Shown here: one piece after another, positions 1 to 12,370 of the stretch
Layout of the letters: each line of letters opens with the position of its first letter
Position numbering within the stretch: position 1 is the first letter of the stretch
NCBI RefSeq assembly: GCF_001577835.2
Contig: NC_029541.1
Span: forward strand, 3,963,141-4,027,140
Origin: Coturnix japonica
Lineage: Eukaryota; Chordata; Aves; Galliformes; Phasianidae
Direction of reading: 5' to 3'
Length of the DNA stretch: 64,000 bases
Translations under genes and position numbers: made by a program
Notes under the pieces: model-generated
The model's database searches: none
Told to the model about the DNA's origin: nothing
Seen by the model: the letters and a program-made list of their open reading frames with translations, nothing else

Positions 1-972
1 TATAAGAGAAAAAGCGAATGATACTTGGTGGCTCTCTGTGTCAGTGGAGATGCTGCAGAGCACTTTGCAGCATCTCTCAGATCCCAGCCATTTCCATCTG
101 AATGGTTTTATTCAGCCTTCTAAACTCCAGCGAAAGCTTTGCTGGATGTAACACTCGACCCATTTATTCCCTCAGTACTGTACAGCCAGCTCTGTGCTCC
201 TGGCCTTGTTCCATGCATATATCAAAAAAGCTTTGGCTTAAGACTGTGGTGTATCAGGGTGGTGGGCTTTGTTAAGAGAATGGCTGTACTTAAAACAACT
301 GCACAGTCCAGTTAATATCCCTACGACTGTTGGGACACCCTGGGTCAAGTCAGCTCCTGATGTGGTCAACACCAGTTGTGTGGGCATGGGGAACTTCTTG
401 CTTCCTGCCTTGCTTGCATGAACAGCTCTTGAGATGACCAAGCACTGCACAGTTTTCAGCTGTAGAAGGATTTGCTGTGATACTTAAAATCACACTGAAG
501 GCCTCTGCTTACAGACATGGAGGACTGGTGAGCAGAAGTCCTTCCTTCTCCTCTGCTGGCACCAGAGGCATTCAGAAATGATAATATTGTTTTTCTGGTT
601 AGAAGTTGCATGGAAAACTATGGAAGGATGTATTATACAGGTGAGCTCTGTGTTGCAGGAGTCTCTGACCCATCTCAACTTCCATTGCAGCAATATAAGC
701 ACAATTCATTTAGGATATGTGGGGAGCGGATCAAGTCTGAGAGAAGAGTTCAGTTAGCCTTAAGGAAATGGATAACAAGCAGAGAAAGGCTTTTCAGTGA
801 GGCCTAAGGAAACTGATAACAAGCAGAGAGAGGGTGAAGGCCACCAACCACAAGACACAGCACCACAACATCCAGCTTTGTGCAGTCTGGCCTTTGTATA
901 ATTCAATGATTGAGCTACTTCCCACACCCTAGAATGAAGCCAAGGCTAAAGGCTGCTGTCATCACAACTTAC
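1..972 (-). other. Start of TSPAN2 intron 2
   Basis: This stretch lies downstream of the TSPAN2 exon 2 donor on the minus strand and should be intron 2. I looked for the next tetraspanin exon (expected to encode helix 2 with a GCC motif) and did not see it. The only structure noticed is a short imperfect tandem repeat at 751-833. Confidence 0.5.
751..833. repeat. Imperfect two-copy tandem repeat, about 44-bp period
   Basis: Bases 751-790 and 795-833 are near copies of one another. Both contain TAAGGAAA followed by GATAACAAGCAGAGA. A few substitutions and one indel separate them. It lies in TSPAN2 intron 2. Confidence 0.7.
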
Positions 973-2249
973 CTATGAAGAAATACTCTGGAGACCTTTT
1001 GTCTGAAGCAAACTCTGCCATAGCTCCACCAAACCGCAGCCACAGGCCAAAAGCAATGACAGCCAACCCTGCCAGCTGGAAAACACACAATTAATCAATA
1101 TGTTAATAACAATCAGCTGGAGGGCATCAAAAAGGGCTCCGAGGCATTTTATACTTTCTTGAAATCCCAGAGCTCAAAATGACACTGTTGGAAAATCCAA
1201 GGAGCTCTTGCTGGTACTTGATAACAGTGAACTCCCATCAAAGTGCAATGCACTCTTACCCATCCAGGCTATGAGTGCTTACAACAGTCTGCAAGTGTTT
1301 GAAAGGAACGTCCCAGCCCAGCTGAGGAGCTGATTTCTTCCATCTCAGTGAAAAGACAGATAACAAAACACAAGGAATTGTCACTCTTGTGACAAAGCTT
1401 TGTCCTTCTCTCACTAACTTGCAGCTGCAGCTGAGCAACATAATTCTGTTCCCAGAGCACAGCAGCACTGTGTACCCAGGGCTCGCAGAGCTGTCACCAA
1501 GAAGCAAAAGCATCTGGTATAATGTGTTTAAAGGAGACAAAATCTCCAGGCTGGCTGCTCCAGAGAGGCTGAACGGGATTATTATGTGACTTCCCCCCCT
1601 CAGAAAGCAAGAAAAAGATGTTTTAAAAGGCTACATTTCTGAATGTGAAACTGGCCAAAATACAGCGTGGGGGAAAAAGATAACTTGAGATTAACTGTGC
1701 TATGAAACTGTGAGCACAGTGAAAACGACAGGAGAAAGGGAACAGCATTCTCGGATCTATTCAGGGCTTTGCAACAAGTGCTACTAGTCACCATTTGAAA
1801 TGATGCTGTGGGTAAGTACTGCAACCAGCTGCACGGGATGCTGGGAGAATCCCACACAGTTTGCAAAGTTTGTTGTGGAGATGGTCGTTATCGTTGATAA
1901 CAAGATGTTATCTCTTCTCAGCAACGCTCTCCTCCATCGAGTTTGCCCAGGAACAGACGCGTCTTTATGAAGCAGCAGAGCAGAGGCTGAGCTTTCGCAG
2001 TGTAAACTCAGCCCATCGTTCATGGGGTCTCGCGGATCTCCTCCGAGCTCGCCCTCGATGCAGCAGGGTAATGGGACAACCGCCGTCCAGCCGCGCCCCC
2101 CGCAGCCCCCCGCCCAGCCCTCGCCCCGCAGGTGCCGCTCATTCCTCCCTTCCCACTCCTCCCCCATGCCCGGCGCTCACCCAGAAGCTCAGATTGAAGA
2201 TGAACAGCAGGATCTTGATGCATCGCATCCGCTCGTACGCCGTCCCCAT
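973..2249 (-). CDS. TSPAN2: Tetraspanin-2, coding exons 1 and 2 (partial gene)
   Basis: Tetraspanin-2 is a four-pass membrane protein of tetraspanin microdomains, known in mammals from oligodendrocytes. Exon 1 (2181-2249) encodes 23 residues beginning MGTAYERMRCIKILLF, the cytoplasmic N-terminus and start of the first membrane helix, and ends in phase 0 at a GTGAGC donor. Exon 2 (973-1075) follows a TTTTCCAG acceptor and encodes 34 codons plus one base: the rest of helix 1 (LAGLAVIAFGLWLRFGGA) and the start of the small extracellular loop, ending SPEYFFI before a GTAAGT donor. Human TSPAN2 has the closely similar pieces RCIKYLLLGFNLLFW, LAGSAVIAFGLW and SPEYFYV at the same exon junction. Remaining exons must lie left of position 1. 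The neighbour NGF on the same strand matches human 1p13 order. The start is the first ATG in the CpG-rich leader. Confidence 0.9.
1076..2180 (-). other. TSPAN2 intron 1
   Basis: A 1.1-kb intron between the coding exons, flanked by GTGAGC at the donor and TTTTCCAG at the acceptor. It contains several GATAAC/GTTATC motifs, including a close group near 1888-1915. No coding exon was seen in it. Confidence 0.7.
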
Positions 2250-2420
2250 AGCGGACGCAGCTCCGACGGCTCCGCTCCCCAGGCGGCCCGGCCCGACTCG
2301 GCAGCGCCTCGACGGGGCGGGCGGTGGGGCGGGGCGGCAGGTGCAGCGGCTGCGTTCCCCTCTCCCCGCCCCCGCGTGGCCGTGGGATGAAGCCCGAGGA
2401 TGGTGATGTCAATTAACGCG
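2020..2420 (-). promoter_or_regulatory. TSPAN2: CpG-rich promoter of TSPAN2
   Basis: The stretch around and upstream of the TSPAN2 ATG is strongly GC- and CpG-rich in an otherwise AT-rich region. It contains several GGGGCGGG-type GC boxes at about 2313-2337 (upstream of the ATG on the minus strand). No TATA box is obvious. This fits a CpG-island promoter; the transcription start is not determined. Confidence 0.65.
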
Positions 2421-2965
2421 GTTCGCCCTTATCAACATCAGCCCCTTCGAGCTCGTTTTCCACCCTCTCTTATTCCCACCGTCTCGTATTCCCACTTGGC
2501 TCCTCGAGATTCAACCAGAAATGCCCACCGTTCCCCAACCCGCAGCTCCTCCTCCTCTTACTTTTTAGGAAGTCACTGCAGCCCTTTGATGTAAGGCACG
2601 GTCTCTTGAGAAGCGCGGTTTCTATGTTGGGCATTTCCTCGCTGTGCTCAACGAATAAAGCGGCCGTTTCCTGTTTTGTGCTGTGTTGAAGCAATGGCAG
2701 AGTTGTACCCTTCCACTTTTGTGTTCCAGAGTCAGTTTGTCTCATGGGATGGTGCAAAAAAGCATCAGAATGATGCTTGGGTTTTGTTGTTGCAAATGCA
2801 ATGGCACCAACCTGGGATCCAGTAATCCCAAAGGGCACTGCACCCATTAGCAATGAAATATCTTCTCTTGTTTTAAGGGATCTTTCAAGCTGCTTTATGA
2901 CACAAAACAGAACTCTGCAGGTTTCCCTGTCATTTGAAGTGATGCTGAGGTGTTAAATGGCACTG

Positions 2966-3012
2966 GCCTTCCCTTCCCTTCCCTTCCCCTTCCCTCTCCC
3001 CTTCCCCTTCCC
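2966..3012. repeat. Pyrimidine-rich simple repeat (CCCTT)n
   Basis: A run of CCTTCC/CCCTT units with a few interruptions, about 47 bp, all pyrimidine on the plus strand. Confidence 0.85.
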
Positions 3013-3989
3013 TGTTTCTTTCAAGAAACTGGAGCTCATAGTGAGTTCAGATTCAAGAGAGCCAAGAGAGAATCCAACTGAATCCATAAGAGGATCCGTG
3101 GGGTCAGGATCCCTTTATTTTGGAGGACGGAGCTGATTTGTGCTGTTTCCTGACTAGGTTTAGTGTGTGCTACCTTAATTACTGCTGTAAAACATGAGGC
3201 ACTAGACCTGTTTAATCAAGATTGCACATTCACTCTAAAGAAAGTACAAGTGAAGATTAGAGACATTACTCATAGATTTAATGGCACTGAGTGTGTGGTG
3301 TATATATCATGCCCTTTTCTCCCAAGCTTCCGTGTTGATCAGTTCTCCATCATGCGGGCACATAGTTGGCTCCTACTTGAACTCCAGCATCACTGCTTTA
3401 CCAGCTCAGCCACAGACCCCACAGCCCTCAGGATGGGACCCCAGGGTATGGCGTGGTAACCGAGCCACAGTCACAACACGGAGCTGAAACCAACCACCTC
3501 TTTGCAGCCTCCCCTTCACAAATCGCTATCCAGGCTCACAGGGCTGTGCCTCTTCTTATCCCAACGCGTTTCGCCTTTTGCAATGCGGCAGCACCCTCTT
3601 CTGTCAATTCCGATGTGGTCGAAGCAGCCGGTGCTCGCAGTGGCAGGGAGCAGCACAGGCTGTGTGTGTCACAGAGCACTCAGCAAACGGGGAAAGGAAA
3701 ACAAAGGAAAGGAGAAATTAAACAAAAAAACACAGCAGAAAGGATAGCAAAAATAGCCAGCTGGTGTGGGATGCTCCCATTCAGATGCTGGTACTGAAGT
3801 ATTGACTGGGGAGGCTGCCTTACCTCAAGTACATAGATTTCTATCTCAGATCCAAGGTTTCTTACCCTAAATATACCAAAATCACTGAAAGAAGTGTGAC
3901 CTGGCTGTAGCAGAAGGTATTTCAGGTATTCACCTACTGCTAAACACGTCGTGTCACTTTTGTTTGTAACAACAGATAGATAAGAAACC

Positions 3990-4087
3990 ATCCTTGCTTG
4001 AGCGAGTTAGGGTAGGATGGTCAGGTTGTGGTTGGACTCGATGATCTTTAAGGTCTTTTCCAACCTGAGCAGTTCTATGATTCTATC
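3990..4087 (+). mobile_element. CR1 LINE, 3' end fragment
   Basis: The segment has the standard CR1 3' end: GGTTGGACTCGATGATCTTTAAGG, here split by no large gap, then TTTTCCAACCTGAGCAG, ending in the octamer-type tail TTCTATGATTCTAT. Only the last 100 bp or so of the element is present, as is usual for 5'-truncated CR1 copies. Confidence 0.9.
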
Positions 4088-7000
4088 TTTTATTTCACAA
4101 TGGCTTCACATTGCCTGCTAGAGAAAGCTCATGGAAGGCTTTGCTAATCCCTGTGATGATCCAGAGCAGGCTGCGCAGTTCTGCTCTTTGCCTGGAAAGT
4201 CACAGGGCTCCTGTTCTGCCTCAGCAGCAGATATCTGCGGGACTGGGAGGTACTGCAAGCTTTTCCAGCCCTTCCAGGAATGGGGTAACTGCCTGGAATT
4301 TCATGCAGTCAGCACAGAGGTCCCAAAGGCCCCAACTCACAGCTTGCACAGCAGGATACACAGCGTGTTGTTGCTGCTGTCTGGATTCGAGATGCTTTGA
4401 GCCAAGCAGGAAAACGAAACTGTTCCAAAAGGCAGCAACAACAAAAAAGGAAAGTGACTTAAATTCTAAGCCTGTGCCTCAGGATCAAGGAAGTTTACTA
4501 GACAGGTTTTAAACTGCACATTTCTGTGGTCCTTCAAAAATGCATCTTGACTGGAATGTGAAACAGGAGAATTGAGTGGTGAAATTGGGGCCACGTATTT
4601 TCTGTGCTTTGGTTTATTGACTCAAAAGACGGCGGTGATTTGTAGCCTGATGAGAACTAACCATCCCACCAGTGAGATCTGTGAGTTGGATCCTCTCCTA
4701 GGAAGCAAAGGAGCGACGTCCTGCCGGGCCTGCTCCCACCAACAGCCCCTGAGTCCTGTCCAGACCTACCTCCAGATGGCATGAGCATTACAATAACAGA
4801 AGATGCAGACCATAAGCTGCAGGGGCTGACTAACACTTGCAGGGCTCACATCTCATTGCATTCATGGATGAAGCAAAAGAGCAAGCATGAGTAATCCTTA
4901 GAAGTGTCTGCCTCCCTAGAACTGCTTTACCAGAGCAGCTGATGGAGGTGCAGATATTCCCTTCTTCATTTTGCCAAATAGTTACAGCAGCAGAAGATAA
5001 TGGTTGATTTGTACACGGTGCTCAGCATCACTGAGAAACGCTCAGGGCAGATGGATATCTGAACACATGTTCTTTACTGTCATAAAGAATGCAGTATTGT
5101 TAATTTCCTCGGATAAATAGGAAAAAAAAAAGCAAAGGGGATGAAGATGTCTGGCAATCCATTGCTGTTTTATTCTAGTGACAGGTCTCGCTCCTTATTG
5201 AGAGGCTCTAGAGCACACAGGCAATATATTGTAGTTCAATAGCTGCACCATTAGTAGCATTTGATTAGTGTTATATCTGAGGGACCACGAAGCTGCTTGG
5301 GTGTCCTCACTACAGTAATGTTCTTTCTCTCTTGGCATACAAAAGCTCTGCCTGTGTTATATCAGAGGAATATTTGGACACAGGGCGTCTGAGAGAAGTT
5401 ATGGTTTCCATTACAAGGAATCTTCAGTCCAAAAGGTTTACCGTAAATGACTTTATTCGTTCTTAATGATATTTCTCTGCTATTTGATGTGTTCTACAGG
5501 CTGTATGCTGGTAATGATTCCACTTCCAAAGGTATACAATACTTCACTGGGCTTTATTCAATTAAAACTTTTGCAGTGTGGAAAATCACTGATGCACTGG
5601 GATATACTTGGCTCAGTTTATCCTATCTCTCATTCATCTTTATTCCAGACGTGATAGCATCGAATTTGCTTTTCTCTTTATGTGCCTCCTCGGGCACTCC
5701 TCTCCTGCTCTGGCTTGAAAACATCACACTTTACACTTATTTTAGGTATATCAGGTGAATAAGAAGATATCAGAGAAAGCCATTATGAACAACAGTCACG
5801 TAAACAAAACCCAACAGCTGAAGTTTATTTTGACGAAGGAAATGTTTTAAAAGAGAAAAAGCCCAGCCTGCTTTTATGACCATTACTCAGTAGTCATGGA
5901 TTTCCCTCACTGGCAGCTGTGGGATAGATGAGCTGTTCCTCAAAAGAAAGCCAGTTATCAGAGCAGACGTCTGAATCAGTGTTTTTCATAATTAGTCATT
6001 GGGTGACCTTTAATGATAGTCAAAATCCTTTTGGTGCAGGGATTCACTCACTTCTGAACTTGAAATGTGGGCAAAAACGTGTGTTTTAGGGAGCCGCACA
6101 ATGGTGTAAGGGGGAAACAGTGCATGCTGGCACATGGGCACACACACTATGTTAACACTGGGTGTATGCGGGGCTTCAGGGGGAAGTATGTAAGGGTAAG
6201 GAATAGAGATACAAAGCAGAGAGGAAATATATTGATAACACACTGAGATACCCTATGTGTACAACAGAGTGTGATGTCTGAAAGGGAGAGCTGCTGATCC
6301 CAGCTAAAGCTGCTATTTCTGATTGGAAAGCTGCCATAAGTTTAAATAGATTCTGGGATTTTCCCAGATCTTCCCAGATCAGGAAAAAAAAATGGCATTC
6401 AAAGTGGAATAAGAATACGTGGTTAGTAAAAACAGGGGGAAAGGTATTGGGGTTTTGTTACCATTTGTGAACTGGAGGGAAGAATCTGAGCTTCGGTCCC
6501 AGCAGTTCAGTTTGTTTGTGTAAAGATGAGCCAAATCACAGGATTTTTCCACATAAATCATTCCACAGCTGGATAGCTCAGGCCGTCCTTTATTTCCACT
6601 ATTCTCGCCTTAATTTTCTTTTCCTGCTTCACTTTTTAAAACAAACACCACTGGATTCCAGAAAGCCAATGCTAGGAAAGGACCCCACCTGTCCCTATAC
6701 TTCCATTCTTATGCTGTTTCTTTAAGCATTTACTGTCAGCTACCAAAAATGTAGATGGAGTTGGTATGAGCAGAATGTGTGTTTGTATATGGAGCATTTC
6801 TTTCAAGTCAGTTCTGAGTATCTGTGAGATACTTTGAGAAACAGAAATTAAACATTTGGAAAGACAAAAAACCTGAAAATAATAAGCATATTTCTACGCT
6901 TTTTCTTCCTAGGATTGAGATATTATAAACCCATGAAGGTCTGTATTAAGAACATGAAACCCAGCAACAGCCTTAATTCACCAACAGAATGAAGAATAAG

Positions 7001-8088
7001 TCAGAAGTGTGTAATAAATATTCTGCAGTTCAGGAATAAAACAGGTAACTGCCCATAAAAGCACTCATAGCTGCCACTCAGCAGCTTCCCAGAACAAAAT
7101 ACCACAATCAATCACCATTTATTCAAGTTGTTCTCAGTGCTTTATGTCATACACTGCATGGACCTGTGCAAATGTTTCAAGCCCTGACTGAGCCCCACAA
7201 CGTGAGAAGAGCGTGGATTAAGGTAATCTGCAGCTACACTAGAGGGCACTTGAGCTGCTCCTTCCAAAGCAATTAATTGATGGCCAGAACAGCAGTGATG
7301 ATCCCCCATAGCCTCCTGGGGGGGATTTGCTGTACATTTCCATGTGTAATTTTTGCATGTTTACACCCCTCTGAGATTCAAGGCCTCCCCCTCTGAGCCC
7401 CCCTCCATGTCCCTCCATTTTGGGGCTGCAGTTTTGGAGCCTCACCCCACAGCACAGCCACTCCCTGTGCATTCTCCTTGCTTCGTGCATCCCACTGGCT
7501 CCAGATGTAGCTGCACAGCAGAGCTGCACATTCATTTCAAGGGAATGATGGCAACGTACGTGTCGAACATCCTTTGCATGAAAACTGGCAGCTGTCCACA
7601 GAGCAAGCAGTTCTGATCTGGCTGGGTTTCAAACAGCTCTCCTTGTGCCTTGACAGCAGACGCAGCTGAACTCTGATCCCCAGCATCTTCACTCCCAGCT
7701 GTCAGCAAAGTGCAGCTCCAAGATGCTGGGGAGAACAGATTTGGGGCAATTTACAGGCCTTCAGGTGAGTCAGGTTTCAAGGCTGAGACCTGATGCATCA
7801 GTCACCTCTCCTTTATATCAACTTTATATCAAGCCTTTTGGCTTGTTTGTACTTGGGTCTCATGAATAGCAGGTCAGATTTGGAGCTGTTCCTCTGCCCA
7901 GCAGCTTGAGGTTGGCCACGTTGTTGGATGATCTGACATGCATACATGGCATTTCTTGTAGCAAAGGAAAGCTGTGCAGGGGAGAAAGGTTTGCTGGTGT
8001 GTTTGAGGGCTGAACAAGCCCTCACAGGATCCACGAGCCACGTCCGATCTCACTGAATTCCATTCACATGCAAGATGTGTTTTTGATC

Positions 8089-9006
8089 TGATTCCTGCTA
8101 GCAAGCAAGTCACAAAGAGAAACAGGAATGTTGCCATCCATTTTCCATGTATGAGGAAAGATGAAGAATGTTTTGCTGCAGATGCCAGTTTTGTTCCTTA
8201 GGATGCTATTGGGTTATGCCTAGAAACTGTTAATGAGTTTGGTGCAAAAACATGGGATGGGGCACATCACTGCTCTCCAAAACAGACTCATCAGTCTCAT
8301 CTGTCTGAGTTACCGCTGCCTACAGCACACCTGTACAAACCTGACACCTCGGATCCTTTGTGTTTGTTCATCTCTTGGCCTCTCTGCAGCACCTCGCAGG
8401 GTGTTGGTTGTTTTGTTTTGCTTTGTTTGTTTGTTTGTTCAGTTCTGTTGCAATTTGAATTTAGAGCACATGGGTAATAAAATATGTCAGATGGTAATAA
8501 CCTCATAAATGGGTTGGAGCTGTATGCAGGAGAACCTGTTTGTCTGCATTCTTAACCTTTAGGGTGCCAGAAGTTACCTCAAGGCTGTGGGCAGACCCGA
8601 GCTGTGTAGTTTGGCCTGTGGGATAAGAATCCCCATATTTCATTAAAAGCAGTGATTGAGAAAAACCTCTGAAAGTGAATGGGACTTTTAAATGGGGGTG
8701 ATTTTAAAAAGACAGCATTGGGTAAACAAGAGGAAGGATTCACGTTCTCAGGTTTGTACAGGTGTGCTGTAGGCAGTGGTAACTCGGTAGATAAATTAGA
8801 TTGATATGCCCATGGTGAAGAGAAGTCATGTGCCCCATCCAGTGTTTTTGCACCAAACTCATTAGCAGTTTCCAGGCAGAACCCAGTAGAATCCTAAGGA
8901 ACAAAACTGGCACCTGCAACAAGACATTGTTCCTCTTTCCTCATACATGGAAAATGGATGGCAGCACTCCTATTCCAGTCTGTGGCTTGCTTGCTCGCAG
9001 GAGTCA
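8089..9006. repeat. Imperfect inverted repeat, arms of about 257 and 260 bp
   Basis: Left arm 8089-8345 and the reverse complement of right arm 8747-9006 align along their whole length, roughly four positions in five identical by eye. Shared blocks include CCATCCATTTTCCATGTATG, CCAGTTTTGTTCCTTAGGAT, AATGAGTTTGGTGCAAAAAC and CACCTGTACAAACCTGA (the last read from the left arm). The 401-bp spacer holds a GTTT-rich run but no recognised gene. I do not recognise the arm as a named repeat family. It could be an old inverted duplication or two copies of an unnamed repeat in opposite orientation. Confidence 0.85.
8405..8440. repeat. (GTTT)n simple repeat
   Basis: Short GTTT/TTTG run in the spacer of the inverted repeat. 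Confidence 0.75.
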
Positions 9007-11939
9007 TTACTTTCATTGCTTTATCTCTTTTTAAAACTAATAACTTGTTTTCACCACCCTGAATCACGTAATAGAGTGCCACAGATGATTTAGAATTGAA
9101 TGTGGTTGTGTGGATTGGTCCTTGGTCTGACTCAATATGTTGTTTTGATGCTCTGTAGTTGTAAAGGTGATCCAGTGGTGAAAATGGACCAATGGAATCA
9201 GCTCAGTTCTTTGCATTGAACTGCTGAAGTTCAACTTACAAGTTTCTAATCAAAAGCTGATACCAGATGGAAGTAAAATGTGAGGAGTAATACAAAAAGT
9301 ATGTCGCACAAAAGATCAAATGGAGAAAGATGAACATGTTCTCCAATGACTGCAGAGTTTCTTCAGAGAGAGCTTTATAGGAGTGTAACTCCTATGTCTC
9401 ATATTTATTTTGTCTGCAGATGCACGTGTGAGACAAAATAGTGCCCTGTGGAGTTGGGAGTGTGCATTGCAACATGGCTCATGTCAGCACTGAACTCAGG
9501 TCTTCTGTGTCACTGGGTTATATATAGTTAACTAACAGACTTTCTGTGAGCTCTGAAGACTTCCTCTTCAGCATCGAGCTGACAAGACAAGAACTGAAAA
9601 GAAGCGTCTCCTCTGCTGGAGAATTTTTGTTGTAATTGCTTTGAGCTGGAAGCAGTAGGATGACTCCTGTGCCCTTGTGTGGAAGAGCAAGAGTTTGGGT
9701 ATCCAGCAGCTCAAGGAGAAGGAGAAATAAATAATGAAATCACTCTAACGAGAAAGATGTGTCCTTATTCAGAGAGCAGGAATACCATTCTTTCCTTCTT
9801 TGGGGAATACATGAGCAGAAAAAATGAACTGGGAGACAATAACACGAGCGTTGTCAAAGTATTCTAAAAAATGGCTGAGATTTGTGCAGATGCCAAGTCT
9901 AACTTTGGCTGATTCTCTTTTAGGAATTTTGTAGAGCAATCTTCTAAATTCTATTAATATAACATGCAAATATACTTCAGACAACGTGGGTCTGCACTGT
10001 GGGAGTCAAGCGTTTCTTGGTGACTTTCAAAGGCCAAGAAGACGTATGCATTTGAAATATAAACTTCAATGATACATGTATATTGAAGATGATGAAATGT
10101 TAAAGCAAGGGAGAGTGAAAAGAGTAGTATATATCATACATCCAAACAAATGTCAGATATAAGATTAATGTAATAATCAATATTGGTGGACTACGTTCTG
10201 CAGTAGTGAACAGCAAGAACCTTTGCTGCCTTCAGGTCCAGCATTCAGAACTCTTAACAGCACACAGCGTGGTCTGTGCTGCAGTCTGAATGGCACCCAC
10301 CATTATCTGAAATAGAAGGTTGCCCCGTCAATTAAACACCATCATTTGTTGATACAATATGTTGACATTCCTCACATACCGACTGATACAGCTCAAGGTG
10401 GTTAATAGCAGAGGTATCAAAGGTACGACAGGATATAAGACGTGTGGTATATACTAAACATGATAATGGATGATTGTAATGATGTATTGCATGGCAAGAA
10501 ACATCACAAGAGGTTATGTGGATTTTTAGTTGGTTACCTTCTGCAACAATTTCGCCTTCTGCAAGTGTAGGTCTGTGTCATGCAACTGAACACACATTGC
10601 TGTGTCCTTCCTTGTAATTCCTAATGACTTGTTTCCACTGTTGAGGTGCATTTGTGGTTCCCAGGTGTGCATTTCCCAGACCTGTGATAGAACCAGTGGA
10701 TCCTCAAGCTCCATTTCAATTTCATTTATAATATCTCTAGAAAAGGAAACTTTAGCATCCCTCTGGGCAGCCCATTCTAGTGTCCTGTCACTCAAAAAGA
10801 TGCTACATTCTGGAGGGTGAGGATGTCACACATGTAATTAACCATCTCCAAAAGCCAAATCTATAATTTAGTTACTGAATTAGATTAACTAAATTCTTTT
10901 AAGCGTCCACTGAGATTCTACTGTTTGTATGTTCCTTCTCATCCAGGGGTATAAAAATATCCCACTGCAACATTGCTGAGTCAAACTGAGCAACCTCCAG
11001 CCTTCTGTGCAAGAATCTTCTCACTTTCGCTGGCTCCATTTGATTGTAAGGATATTGTTGGCTACACAGAGATATTTTCTATGTGTTCAGAGCTGACATC
11101 GCATGCTCAATAAGGGTTTGGGTTTTTTTTTTAGCTAAATGTTTCCTGAGCGACCTTTAAACCCAAAATTTAAGGGTTCATGGAGAGGAAGGTTTGCATG
11201 AAAGGGTTAAGAGAGATCTTCCTCTTCTAGTCTCCTCATGTACCTCCTTTTTAATTTCTGTTCTCTGTCAATAATCAGACTATAGTGTCTGTGTTACAGA
11301 CCATGAGAACGACTTCATGTTTGTGTGACGCTCAGCCTTTCATGCCTGAAGTCCCTTTGGGGTGTTACTGCCAGTGAATGGGCCATTTACCCTGCAACAC
11401 GTGGTCATAGAATGATGTATTTTCGTTTAATATCTTCCTTTAAACTTACTTTCTGCTACAGGCTCAGCACAGGCACATCTCTCAGCAGCGCTGTTTGGTG
11501 CAGTATTTTGTCTAAACATTTTCCCACTGGATCCAATCCAGTCTGAAATTGCAACTGTCATGAGAAGGCAACAAATCATTCTGAGAAATATCTGAATCTT
11601 CCCCTGTTGGTCAGAGCAATGTTTACGAACGGCCACATGACAGAGGGTACTCTTGAACCCTTTTAGTAATATATGCTAAAAAAGTACCAGAGCTCCCTTT
11701 TTTTTCTGGTATGGGTAAACCACAGAACTACTGTTTGCTCGTTTGAACAACCCTGGGTAGGATGTCATGGGAAAAAAACGTCAGGAAAGGAACTGGACTC
11801 GGCCCAGAAACATTTCTGACCCTCAGAGCTACTTTATTTCTTCAAACAAATAAAAAACAAATCAAAACAACAACCAACAAATGGCTTTTTCAGAAACGTG
11901 TGTATTCTTTGAAATAGTATTTTGGGGCATTGTTGTGGT

Positions 11940-11970
11940 GATATATACGTATACATATACATATATACGT
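11940..11970. repeat. Alternating purine-pyrimidine run (TA/TACG)n
   Basis: About 30 bp of ATATATACGTATACATATACAT-like alternating sequence. Confidence 0.7.
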
Positions 11971-12139
11971 GCCAGCTGTGTATGAGTTTGTGCTCATTTT
12001 CAGCCCCATTTAAAAAAACAGAATCAGGGTAAACCACTGTTTACTTGCCATGTCAGGTCCGATGACTCTTGTAGCTCTTACAGTGTTGGCAAATTGGCTT
12101 TATACAAGGGTAGACAGTGACAGGACAGGGGAATGGGTT

Positions 12140-12370
12140 TAAGCTCAAGGACGGTTTGGATTGGATGTTGGGGATGTTCTTCACAGAGAGCAATGAGGTC
12201 TGAGCAGCTGACAGAGAGGCTGTGGATACCCCATCCCTGGGGGTGTTCAAGGCCAGGTTGGATGGGCCCTGGGCTGGTACCAGATCTGGAGGTTGGTGGC
12301 CCTGCATGTGGTGGGGGTTGGAACTCAATGATCCCTGGGGCCCCTTCCAACCCAAACCATTCTATGATTC
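12140..12370 (+). mobile_element. CR1 LINE, 3' end fragment
   Basis: Typical CR1 3' terminal region: a segment around CTGGGGGTGTTCAAGGCCAG, then GGTTGGATGGGCCCTGGGCT, GGGTTGGAACTCAATGATCC, CCTTCCAACCCAAACCATT, and the tail CTATGATTCC. It is a 5'-truncated copy of about 230 bp in plus orientation. Confidence 0.93.

Larger units (their letters stand above)
2421..8088. other. Intergenic DNA between TSPAN2 and NGF, left part
   Basis: No recognisable gene. It contains a CCCTT-rich simple repeat at 2966-3012 and a CR1 3' end at 3990-4087. The remaining reading frames are short, overlap on both strands and resemble no family I know. Confidence 0.5.

Noticed and set aside
1861-2412. Long overlapping frames on both strands at the TSPAN2 CpG island
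   Set aside because: They are Pro/Arg/Ala-rich, typical of stop-poor GC-rich DNA, and overlap the real TSPAN2 exon 1 in other frames.
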